Shown here in pieces: positions 54,550 to 62,526 of a stretch of DNA of 64,000 nt. A program made the translations under genes and the position numbers. Origin of the DNA: Novosphingobium sp. HII-3 (lineage in GTDB: Bacteria > Pseudomonadota > Alphaproteobacteria > Sphingomonadales > Sphingomonadaceae); assembly GCF_002916655.1 (NCBI RefSeq), contig NZ_PPSM01000036.1:124001-188000 (forward strand), given 5' to 3'. The notes below the pieces were generated by a model, which worked only from the letters and a program-made list of their open reading frames with translations, ran no database searches and was not told the DNA's origin. Every line of letters starts with the position of its first letter. Position 1 is the first letter of the stretch.

Positions 54550-54561
54550 ATCCGCCCTGAG

Positions 54562-55929
54562 TTAGGCATCGGACAGGATGCGGTCAACGAGGTTGGGCAG
54601 CATGGTCAGCCCATGGAAGTTCAGGCCCTTTTCCGGCGGCGGCCCATTGGACGGGCCAAGCGCTTTTGTGAATCCCAGCTTGGCGGATTCCCGCTGGCGT
54701 ATGGAGGAGTGCGCGACCGGACGGATCTCTCCGGCGAGGGACACTTCGCCGAACCAGACGGCATCAGTCGGCAAGGGCTTATCGCCAAGGGCGGAGACGA
54801 GCGCCGCCGCGACCGCGAGGTCCGCTGCCGGGTCACTCAACCGATACCCGCCCGCCACGTTCAGATAGACCTCGGCGCTGGAGAAGCTGAGGCCGCAGCG
54901 CGCCTCGAGCACGGCGAGGAGCATGGCCATGCGCCCTGAATCCCAGCCCACCACGGCACGGCGTGGGGTCGCTCCGCTTTGAAGCCGAACGATAAGCGCC
55001 TGTATCTCCACCAGCACCGGGCGCGTGCCTTCCATCGCCGGGAACACGGCGCTTCCGGCCATGGGTTCTTCCCGGCCGGACAGGAACAGCATCGAAGGGT
55101 TGCCCACTTCGGCAAGACCATCGCCTTCCATCGCGAACACGCCGATCTCATCGACCGGGCCAAAACGGTTCTTGAGCGAGCGCAGGATGCGGTACTGGTG
55201 GCTGCGCTCTCCCTCGAAGCTCATGACTACGTCGACCATGTGCTCGAGCACGCGCGGCCCCGCAATATTGCCGTCCTTGGTGACGTGCCCCACCAGAACC
55301 AGCGTCACTCCGTTTTCCTTGGCATAGCGGATGAGCTCGAAGGCACAGCCGCGCACCTGGCTGACCGTGCCCGGCGCACCTTCGATCTGATCCGAGTGCA
55401 TCGTCTGGATCGAATCGATGACCAGCAGCGAGGGTGGGTCCATCATGCCGAGCGTCGTCAGGATGTCCCGAACGGAGGTTGCCGCAGCGAGCTGAATTGG
55501 AGACTTGGACAGACCGAGGCGTTCCGCCCGCAGCCGTACCTGACCCGCCGCCTCTTCTCCGCTGACGTAGACGGAAAGCCCGCCTCCGTTCGCGACGTTT
55601 GCCGAGACCTGAAGCAGCAGCGTCGATTTGCCGATGCCCGGATCGCCCCCCATCAGGATCGCCGACCCGGGAACCAGGCCGCCGCCGAGGGCACGATCGA
55701 ATTCAGATATCCCGGTCTTCTGCCGCTTGGGCACTTCCCCGGGAGCATCCAGGGGCGTGAACTGGATTGGCCGCCCGCCTGATGAAAGATCATGCTTGGC
55801 GGAAAAAACGGTCTGGGGCGTTTCTTCCGACAGGCTGTTCCATTCGCCACAATCGGCGCATTGCCCCTGCCATCGCGATGAAACGCCCCCGCAGGCCTGG
55901 CACACATATCGACGTTTTGGTTTCGCCAT
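54562..55929 (-). CDS. radA: DNA repair protein RadA
   Basis: 455-residue RecA-like branch-migration protein from ATG 55929. The N-terminal zinc finger is CQACGG...CADCG (about residues 10-28), followed by Walker A GGDPGIGKSTLL, the RadA-specific KNRFG motif (SLKNRFGPVDEIG), and a C-terminal Lon-protease-like domain. It processes recombination intermediates. It is divergent from the patatin gene with a 70-bp gap. Confidence 0.95.
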   Translation of the reverse strand: MAKPKRRYVCQACGGVSSRWQGQCADCGEWNSLSEETPQTVFSAKHDLSSGGRPIQFTPLDAPGEVPKRQKTGISEFDRALGGGLVPGSAILMGGDPGIGKSTLLLQVSANVANGGGLSVYVSGEEAAGQVRLRAERLGLSKSPIQLAAATSVRDILTTLGMMDPPSLLVIDSIQTMHSDQIEGAPGTVSQVRGCAFELIRYAKENGVTLVLVGHVTKDGNIAGPRVLEHMVDVVMSFEGERSHQYRILRSLKNRFGPVDEIGVFAMEGDGLAEVGNPSMLFLSGREEPMAGSAVFPAMEGTRPVLVEIQALIVRLQSGATPRRAVVGWDSGRMAMLLAVLEARCGLSFSSAEVYLNVAGGYRLSDPAADLAVAAALVSALGDKPLPTDAVWFGEVSLAGEIRPVAHSSIRQRESAKLGFTKALGPSNGPPPEKGLNFHGLTMLPNLVDRILSDA

Positions 55930-55999
55930 CGCGTCCACGTAGACGGAACGAAATGAGAACGCAATTGCCAATCCTCTCACCGGACGCCACAGTGCCCTG

Positions 56000-58351
56000 A
56001 TGCAGCAAAAAGAATTGCGGATCGCTCTGGTCTGCTACGGGGGAGTGAGCCTCGCGGTCTACATGCATGGCGTCACCAAGGAGCTCTGGAAGGCTCTGCA
56101 GGCGAGCCGTGCCCACACGGGAGATGAGCGACCGGTTGAGGGGAGCGCCGCCGTGTACCGCAAGTTGCTGGAGCGCCTGGAGACGGAAGGCAACCTCAGG
56201 CTGCGCGTGCTGGCGGACATCGTGGCCGGAGCAAGCGCCGGCGGGATCAACTCGGTCTTCCTTGCACAGGCGATCCACTCGGGACAATCGCTGGAACCAC
56301 TTACCGACCTGTGGCTCCAGAACGCCGATGTAGACGTGCTGCTCGATCCCGAGGCGAAGTCCTGGTCGCGCGCAGCGAAGTTCTGGACCAAGCCACTCGT
56401 CGGCTATCTCCTCCATCGTCCGGACAACGCCGTCAGCGAAACCGTGGCGCCCGAGACGCGCAGTGAAGTGCGGGAGAAGGTTTCCCGCCTCGTCCGCTCG
56501 CGCTGGTTCGAGCCCCCGTTCGGCGGGATCGGCTTCTCGCGCCTGCTGCATGGTGCCCTTGCGGCAATGGCGGAGACGCCCGTCGGCCCGCCTCTGCTTC
56601 CACCTGGCCACCCGCTCGATCTCTTCGTGACAGCAACAGACTTCAAGGGTCATCTAGAGACGCTGCGGCTGCACTCGCCTGCGGTCGTCCTCGAAAGCGA
56701 GCATCGCCTGACGTTCAGCTTCCACGCCCGGGCGCAGGCCGAAGGCACGCCCCTTGCGGCGATTCCGGAGCTGGTCATGGCCGCGCGTGCATCGGCGAGC
56801 TTCCCGGGGGCCTTCCCTCCTCTCCAGATCAAGGAGATCGACCGACTGGTCTCGGAGGCGGAAGAGTTCTGGCCAACGCGAGACGCTTTCCTCGCGCGCA
56901 TCATGCCTGAGCACGCCCGAAGGGGTGAACTCGACTGCGTGGCCCTGATCGACGGCTCGGTGCTGGTGAATGCCCCGTTTGCGGACGCCCGGGCGGCGCT
57001 GAGGGATCGCCCGGCCACCCGTGAAGTCGACCGGCGCTTCGTCTACATCGATCCGACACCCGATCGGCTCGGAGCGGAGATGCGACGGGACGACAGCCTG
57101 CCCAGCTTCTTTCCGGTGATCTTCGGCTCCCTGTCTGCGATTCCGCGCGAACAGCCCATCCGCGACAATCTCGAAGCCCTCCAGGAGCGTTCGCAGGAGA
57201 CAGCGTCCCTGCGGGAAATCGTGCGCGCCTTGCGCCCGGACATCGAAGACGCGGTAGACAAGCTTTTCGGCGGCACCTTCTTCCTTGATCGGCCGACGTC
57301 GAAGCGTCTTGCGGCGTGGCGCGCCAAAGCGCAGACAGCCGCCCTGGAGCAGGCGGGCTTCGCCTATCACGGCTATGCGCAGGTGAAGTTCAGCGGCGTC
57401 ATCACGACCATGGCGCGCATGGTAGTGGAAAGCGCCCCGGAGCTCGATCTGCACTCGCCCGAACCCGTGCGTGAACGGCTGATCGCGGAACTTGCCGCCG
57501 GCGGCTTGGACCGGGGGCAGGCATTGAGGGATGCCCGTTCGCCGGCCATGATCACGTTCTTCCGCAATCACGATATCGCCTTTCGAATTCGGCGGCTGCG
57601 CCTGCTGGCGCGGCGGCTGACGCAGGAGTGGGACGGGGAGCAGGGCGTCACGGAACAGCACCGGGATGCCGCCCGGGTAGCGATTTACGAGGCGCTGACC
57701 CTTTATCTGGAGCGGGAGCCCTCCAGCGCATTGGGACCGGAATTCCCGGCGCTTGCCGCCCGCTTCTTCGAGAATCCCAATGCGGTGACCGATCATATGG
57801 CCACAGCCCGCCAACTGATGGAGACGGATACGGCGGTGGACGAACGCCTCGCCGAAGCTCTTGCCGCCATGCCGCAGGCGCTGCGGCGACGGGTCCTGCT
57901 CGCCTATCTGGGTTTTCCCTTCTACGACACCGTCACTCTTCCCCTGCTGAGGGGCGAGGGCCTGAACGAGTTCGATCCGGTGCTGGTGGACAGGATTTCG
58001 CCGGAAGACTGCGAAGGGATCACGCGCGAAGGCACGCAGCAGTTCCTGCGCGGTACCGAGTTCTTCAACTTCGGCGCCTTCTTCAGCCGAACGTATCGGG
58101 AAAACGATTACTTGTGGGGGCGTCTCCACGGCGCCGAGCGCATGATGGACCTCATCGCCTCCACCTTGCCGCCGGAGAAGGCAATGTCATCCGGGGAACT
58201 GCTCGCCTTCAAGCGGCAGGCGTTCCTGGCAATTCTCGACGAGGAAGCACCCCGGCTCACCGCCGATGCCGATCTGGTACCGCGTATCAGAAAGGGCATC
58301 CTGAACGCCGACGGCGTACCCGACTGGATCCGCGAGCGTTGGAGAGGCTGA
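56000..58351 (+). CDS. Large patatin-like phospholipase (DUF3376 type)
   Basis: 783 residues, much longer than typical 300-residue bacterial patatins. The N-terminal patatin domain has an oxyanion-like CYGGVSLAVYMHG, the nucleophile elbow GASAGG (Ser near residue 80) and the catalytic Asp in LIDGSVLVNAPF (near residue 318). The remaining ~450 residues are helical and of the kind seen in DUF3376-containing patatins. No signal peptide is visible. It is an acyl hydrolase, probably of membrane lipids; substrate unknown. Confidence 0.87.
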   Translation: MQQKELRIALVCYGGVSLAVYMHGVTKELWKALQASRAHTGDERPVEGSAAVYRKLLERLETEGNLRLRVLADIVAGASAGGINSVFLAQAIHSGQSLEPLTDLWLQNADVDVLLDPEAKSWSRAAKFWTKPLVGYLLHRPDNAVSETVAPETRSEVREKVSRLVRSRWFEPPFGGIGFSRLLHGALAAMAETPVGPPLLPPGHPLDLFVTATDFKGHLETLRLHSPAVVLESEHRLTFSFHARAQAEGTPLAAIPELVMAARASASFPGAFPPLQIKEIDRLVSEAEEFWPTRDAFLARIMPEHARRGELDCVALIDGSVLVNAPFADARAALRDRPATREVDRRFVYIDPTPDRLGAEMRRDDSLPSFFPVIFGSLSAIPREQPIRDNLEALQERSQETASLREIVRALRPDIEDAVDKLFGGTFFLDRPTSKRLAAWRAKAQTAALEQAGFAYHGYAQVKFSGVITTMARMVVESAPELDLHSPEPVRERLIAELAAGGLDRGQALRDARSPAMITFFRNHDIAFRIRRLRLLARRLTQEWDGEQGVTEQHRDAARVAIYEALTLYLEREPSSALGPEFPALAARFFENPNAVTDHMATARQLMETDTAVDERLAEALAAMPQALRRRVLLAYLGFPFYDTVTLPLLRGEGLNEFDPVLVDRISPEDCEGITREGTQQFLRGTEFFNFGAFFSRTYRENDYLWGRLHGAERMMDLIASTLPPEKAMSSGELLAFKRQAFLAILDEEAPRLTADADLVPRIRKGILNADGVPDWIRERWRG

Positions 58352-58387
58352 ACGACGTTCCGGCATTAGGTGCCGCAACGTCGTTCA
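58349..58387. terminator. Perfect inverted repeat between patatin and dnaJ genes
   Basis: TGAACGACGTT (58349-58359, including the stop codon) is perfectly complementary to AACGTCGTTCA (58377-58387), and the loop has an inner GGCA/TGCC stem. Located exactly between two convergent genes, it probably acts as a bidirectional terminator although no U-tract follows. Confidence 0.65.
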
Positions 58388-58393
58388 CGGCCA

Positions 58394-59518
58394 TCAGTCC
58401 GTCAGATCCGTCCAGGCTTCCTTGATCCGGTCGAAGAAGCCCTTGGAATTGGGGCATTCGTCACCCGTTTCGGTGCCCTGGAGTTCGCGCAGGAGTTCCT
58501 TCTGGCGGGCCGTCAGTTTGGTGGGGGTTTCCACCGCAATCTCAATCACGAGATCGCCGCGGCCCCGGCCCTGCAGCACCGGCATGCCAGCGCCCCGCTT
58601 GCGAAGCTGCTTGCCGGACTGGATACCCGCAGGGATATCGAGCGTGATGGCTTCGCCATCAATGCCCGGTATCTCGATCGTGCCCCCCAGAGCCGCTGTC
58701 GTGAAAGTGATGGGCACCCGCGTGATGAGCGTCGTGCCGTCACGCTCGAACACGCGGTGACGCTTGACGTGAAGGAAAATGTAGAGGTCGCCCGGCGGGG
58801 AGCCGAACGGGCCTGCCTCGCCCTTACCCGAAAGCCGGATGCGCGTGCCGGAGTCGACGCCCGGCGGAATTTCCACCTGCAGCGTCTGCGGCTTGTCCAC
58901 GCGGCCTTCACCGCCACAGGAGCGGCAAGGCTTTTCAATGACCTCACCCCGACCCTGGCAGGTCGGGCACGTGCGCTCGACCACGAAGAAGCCCTGTTGC
59001 GCGCGCACCTTGCCGTGCCCGCCGCACATGGAACATCCGCGCTTGCCGGTGCCCGGCTCCGCCCCGCTGCCATGGCAAGGCTCACAGGTCTGCGACACCT
59101 CGATGGTGATGTCCGTCTGCTTGCCGCGGAAGGCGTCGTCCAGCGACACTTCCATGTCGTAGCGCAAGTCCGCACCGCGGCGCTGCTGCTGACGACCACC
59201 GCCACCAAAAGCGCTGCCGAAGATCGATTCGAAAATGTCGCCGATGTCGCCGAAGTCGCCCCCGCCCTGGCCACCGCCCATTCCCTGCTGGAACGCGGCG
59301 TGACCATAACGGTCGTAAGCGGCCCGCTTCTGCGGGTCCTTGAGGCAGTCGTACGCCTCGCTGATCTGCTTGAACCGAGCCTCGGCTTCCTTGTCACCCG
59401 GGTTCTTGTCCGGGTGATAGCGCATGGCGAGGCGGCGGTAGGCCGACTTGAGCACCTTGTCATCGGCGGTGCGCTCGCATTCGAGCAGTTCGTAGTAGTC
59501 GATCTCTGTTGCTGACAC
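58394..59518 (-). CDS. dnaJ: Chaperone DnaJ
   Basis: 374-residue class I Hsp40. J domain with HPD ([11 protein letters not shown]), a Gly-rich linker ([11 protein letters not shown]), four CxxCxGxG zinc repeats ([32 protein letters not shown]), and C-terminal substrate-binding domains. Stimulates DnaK ATPase. It follows dnaK by 81 bp on the same strand. Confidence 0.96.
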   Translation of the reverse strand: MSATEIDYYELLECERTADDKVLKSAYRRLAMRYHPDKNPGDKEAEARFKQISEAYDCLKDPQKRAAYDRYGHAAFQQGMGGGQGGGDFGDIGDIFESIFGSAFGGGGRQQQRRGADLRYDMEVSLDDAFRGKQTDITIEVSQTCEPCHGSGAEPGTGKRGCSMCGGHGKVRAQQGFFVVERTCPTCQGRGEVIEKPCRSCGGEGRVDKPQTLQVEIPPGVDSGTRIRLSGKGEAGPFGSPPGDLYIFLHVKRHRVFERDGTTLITRVPITFTTAALGGTIEIPGIDGEAITLDIPAGIQSGKQLRKRGAGMPVLQGRGRGDLVIEIAVETPTKLTARQKELLRELQGTETGDECPNSKGFFDRIKEAWTDLTD

Positions 59519-59545
59519 GTGATATTTCCCCGTCGGAATACCTTA

Positions 59546-59578
59546 ACCGCCACCGGCGCGGATTGCACCGGTGGCGGT
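59546..59578 (-). terminator. Hairpin between dnaK and dnaJ
   Basis: ACCGCCACCGG (59546-59556) pairs perfectly with CCGGTGGCGGT (59568-59578) around 11 bases, in the short gap between dnaK and dnaJ. A modest U-containing stretch (TTAAGGTATT) follows in the transcript. It may partly end transcription after dnaK or protect its 3' end, setting a higher DnaK:DnaJ ratio. Confidence 0.55.
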
Positions 59579-59599
59579 CGCGGTTTTCATCAGGACTTG

Positions 59600-61507
59600 T
59601 CAGCCCTTGTTTTCGTCCACTTCCGAGAACTCGGCGTCGACCACATCGTCGTCGCCTGCCGGAGCCGCATTCGGCGAAGCGGCCGAAGCCTGCTCCTTCT
59701 CGTAGATCGCCTGCCCGACCTTCATCGCCACCTGGGTCAGTTCCTGAGCCTTGGCGTTGATTTCGGCGGCATCGTCGCCTTCGAGAGCGGTCTTGGTGGC
59801 GGCAATCGCGGCCTCGACTTCGCTCTTCAGAGTCGCGTCGATCTTATCCCCATGCTCCGTGAGCTGCTGCTCCGTCGCATGGACGAGGCTGTCCGCCTGG
59901 TTGCGGGCCTCGGCCGATTCGCGGCGCTTCTTGTCCTCTTCGGCAAACTTCTCGGCGTCCTTGACCATCTGGTCGATGTCGGACTCGGAAAGGCCGCCCG
60001 AAGCCTGGATGCGGATCTGTTGCTCCTTGCCGGTGCCCTTGTCCTTGGCAGAGACGTTCACGATGCCGTTCGCGTCGATGTCAAAGGTCACCTCGATCTG
60101 CGGAACGCCGCGACGCGCCGCAGGGATACCGACGAGGTCGAACTGGCCCAGCAGCTTGTTGTCCTGCGCCATCTCGCGCTCGCCCTGGAACACGCGGATC
60201 GTCACCGCCTGCTGGTTGTCCTCGGCGGTCGAGTAGACCTGGCTCTTCTTGGTCGGGATCGTCGTGTTGCGGTCGATCATCTTGGTCATGATGCCGCCCA
60301 GCGTCTCAATGCCCAGCGACAGCGGGGTCACGTCGAGCAGCAGCACGTCCTTGACGTCGCCCTGGAGGACGCCGGCCTGGATCGCGGCGCCCATGGCCAC
60401 GACCTCGTCCGGGTTCACGCCGGTGTGAGGGTCCTTGCCGAAGAAATCCTTCACGACTTCGCGGACCTTGGGCATGCGGGTCATGCCGCCCACGAGCACC
60501 ACATCGTCGATGTCCTTTGCCGAGACGCCCGCGTCAGCGAGAGCCTTGCGGCAGGGCTCGAGGGTGCGCTGGATCAGGTCGGCAACCATCTTTTCAAGGT
60601 CCGAACGAGTGATCGTCTCGACGAGGTGCAGCGGAGTGGTGGCGCCACCTTCCATGCGCGCGGTGATGAAGGGCAGGTTGACTTCGGTCGTGGCAGTCGA
60701 CGACAGCTCGATCTTCGCCTTCTCGGCCGCTTCCTTCAGGCGCTGCAGGGCGAGCTTGTCGGTCCGCAGGTCCATGGCTTCCTTGGCCTTGAACTTGTCG
60801 GCCAGCCATTCAACGACCTTGGTGTCGAAGTCCTCACCGCCCAGGAACGTGTCGCCATTGGTCGACTTCACCTCGAACACGCCGTCGCCGATCTCGAGGA
60901 TCGAGACGTCGAAGGTGCCGCCGCCAAGGTCATAAACCGCGATGGTCTTGCCGTCCTGCTTGTCGAGGCCATAGGCCAGCGCAGCCGCGGTCGGCTCGTT
61001 GATGATGCGCAGCACTTCAAGGCCCGCGATCTGGCCGGCGTCCTTGGTCGCCTGGCGCTGCGCGTCGTTGAAGTATGCAGGAACGGTGATGACGGCCTGA
61101 GTGACGGTCTCGCCCAGATAGGATTCGGCCGTTTCCTTCATCTTCTGCAGAGTGAAGGCCGAAATCTGCGAGGGGCTATAATCCTCGCCACCCGCCTGGA
61201 CCCACGCGTCGCCGTTCTTGCCCTTGACGATGTGGTACGGGACCAGCTCGGTGTCCTTCTTGGTCACCGGATCGTCGAAGCGGCGGCCGATGAGGCGCTT
61301 CACCGCGAAAATCGTGTTGTCGCCGTTAGTCACGGCCTGGCGCTTCGCAGGCTGCCCGATCAGGCGCTCACCATCCTTGGTAAAAGCGACGATCGAGGGC
61401 GTGGTGCGCGCGCCTTCGGAATTCTCGATGACCTTCGGTTTGCCGCCGTCCATGACGGCAACGCAGCTGTTGGTGGTGCCGAGGTCGATACCAATTACTT
61501 TTGCCAT
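59600..61507 (-). CDS. dnaK: Chaperone DnaK (Hsp70)
   Basis: 635 residues from ATG 61507 ([18 protein letters not shown], the canonical start; an in-frame ATG at 61516 would add three residues). The ATPase domain carries [22 protein letters not shown] and the [12 protein letters not shown] segment; the substrate-binding domain follows, and the C terminus ends in the acidic tail [16 protein letters not shown]. Main cytoplasmic Hsp70, partnered with DnaJ downstream. Confidence 0.97.
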   Translation of the reverse strand: MAKVIGIDLGTTNSCVAVMDGGKPKVIENSEGARTTPSIVAFTKDGERLIGQPAKRQAVTNGDNTIFAVKRLIGRRFDDPVTKKDTELVPYHIVKGKNGDAWVQAGGEDYSPSQISAFTLQKMKETAESYLGETVTQAVITVPAYFNDAQRQATKDAGQIAGLEVLRIINEPTAAALAYGLDKQDGKTIAVYDLGGGTFDVSILEIGDGVFEVKSTNGDTFLGGEDFDTKVVEWLADKFKAKEAMDLRTDKLALQRLKEAAEKAKIELSSTATTEVNLPFITARMEGGATTPLHLVETITRSDLEKMVADLIQRTLEPCRKALADAGVSAKDIDDVVLVGGMTRMPKVREVVKDFFGKDPHTGVNPDEVVAMGAAIQAGVLQGDVKDVLLLDVTPLSLGIETLGGIMTKMIDRNTTIPTKKSQVYSTAEDNQQAVTIRVFQGEREMAQDNKLLGQFDLVGIPAARRGVPQIEVTFDIDANGIVNVSAKDKGTGKEQQIRIQASGGLSESDIDQMVKDAEKFAEEDKKRRESAEARNQADSLVHATEQQLTEHGDKIDATLKSEVEAAIAATKTALEGDDAAEINAKAQELTQVAMKVGQAIYEKEQASAASPNAAPAGDDDVVDAEFSEVDENKG

Positions 61508-61584
61508 TATCCCCATTCCTCACGTCAGTGGATGACACCGCACGGATCGCCTCCCTCACACAAGGCAAGGCGGCTTGGCGGCTC

Positions 61585-61638
61585 GGTGACGTTCCAAGTC
61601 GTCGAGCCCGGATATAGGTGACGTTTCGCTTGGAACAA
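61585..61638 (-). promoter_or_regulatory. Putative dnaK promoter region
   Basis: TTGTTC (61633-61638) and TATATC (61611-61616) in the dnaK direction are 16 bp apart. Two near-identical direct repeats GGTGACGTTYC (61585-61595, 61617-61627) are spaced by 32 bp, about three helical turns, and bracket the -10 region. This could be a sigma-32/sigma-70 start with a regulator site; no CIRCE element is present. Confidence 0.35.
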
Positions 61639-61703
61639 GCCTGTGCCGATGGCATTAGACAGGCGATTTTTCAAAGGGGCTTGATGACAAGGAAATGCCT
61701 GAG

Positions 61704-62219
61704 ATGAAACGCGCCCTTCCTCTATCGCTGATTGCCTCCTTTGCCTTAGTTATGAGCATCACCGGATGCGGCAAAGAGCCTGACAGCCCCACCGAAAACA
61801 ACGAGGCGACCGCTCTTGGGCCCAATGCGAAGCCGGGAATCGCGGCAAGCGATGCCCGCATGGTGCTCCCCGTGATCGCCGGTCGGCCGGCTGCGGTCTA
61901 TTTCACGATACGCAACAACGCGGCTGAGCCAGTGACCATTGCCGGCGTTCACGTCGCCGGGGCCGAAAACGCCGAGATGCACGAGACTAAGGGGGGAACC
62001 ATGCGCAAGGTGGACAGTCTCCCTCTTGAGCCGGGCGCTTCGATGGTTTTTGCGCCCGGCGGCCTGCACGTGATGGCCTTCAATCTTTCACCGGACCTGA
62101 AAACGGGCAGCCGGGGCGAACTGACCGTCACCTTTTCCGATGGCGACAAGATCTCCATGCCGCTTGAACTGACGACGATGGGCGGGGACACGCACGGCAT
62201 GGAGGGAATGCAGCACTGA
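61704..62219 (+). CDS. PCu(A)C-family periplasmic copper chaperone (lipoprotein)
   Basis: 171 residues from ATG 61704 (ATG 61695 is too close to its ribosome site). Lipoprotein signal with lipobox SITGC. The mature domain has the PCu(A)C ligand set: AEMHET near residue 95, a Met in KGGTMRKV/GASMVF, and LHVMAF further on, matching the H(M)x10Mx21HxM arrangement. It delivers Cu(I) to the CuA centre of cytochrome oxidase in known cases. Its tail is His/Met-rich (THGMEGMQH). Confidence 0.88.
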   Translation: MKRALPLSLIASFALVMSITGCGKEPDSPTENNEATALGPNAKPGIAASDARMVLPVIAGRPAAVYFTIRNNAAEPVTIAGVHVAGAENAEMHETKGGTMRKVDSLPLEPGASMVFAPGGLHVMAFNLSPDLKTGSRGELTVTFSDGDKISMPLELTTMGGDTHGMEGMQH

Positions 62220-62473
62220 CACAGCTTTCCCCTTCCGAGCGTCCACTGACCGCGGGCGAGGTACACCTCGTCCACTCGATCTTCGGGGAGGCGATCAACT
62301 GCAATCCAGTGCGCATCCGGCTGAGACGGTGGTTTCCGTTCCAGCCACGCAACACCGTCATGGCGCCGTGCGGGCACCTGCACTTCCATCCGCGCACCGA
62401 CCTCTACCATGAGGACTTCGCAGCGGCGCCCTCACACCTGCAGGGCCTGTTCATCCACGAGATGACTGTCTAA
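62216..62473 (+). pseudogene. Truncated 'vgr-related' zinc-protease-like gene, cut at HEMTH
   Basis: The frame from 62216 to 62473 encodes a recognisable sphingomonad-type protein: ERPLTAGEVHLVHSIFGEAI, then RRWFPFQPRNTVMAP and LHFHPRTDLYHEDF, ending in LFIHEMTV and a stop. Family members continue HEMTHVWQ and about 70 residues more, so the zinc-binding HExxH is broken after HEMT. There is no ordinary start codon at the 5' end; CTG 62216 overlaps the copper chaperone stop and has GGAGGGA upstream. The break lies 53 bp before a large serine recombinase, which suggests insertional disruption. Confidence 0.7.
62461..62466. other. Probable left attachment junction (attL) of an integrated element
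   Basis: Homology to the zinc-protease-like family ends at the GATGAC that encodes the Met and first bases of Thr in HEMT; the following sequence (TGTCTAACGG...) is foreign to that family. A large serine recombinase reading away from the junction begins at 62527. The exact crossover dinucleotide cannot be fixed without the other end. Confidence 0.5.
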
Positions 62474-62526
62474 CGGAAAAGTAACGCACAACGCAGAAGC
62501 TGGGGACGTATCCCGGGGGTTTGTGC

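Noticed and set aside
59519..61621. 700-codon open frame on the plus strand opposite dnaK
   Set aside because: A long antisense frame is a known by-product of dnaK codon use; Leu/Val/Asp repetitive composition and no independent signals.
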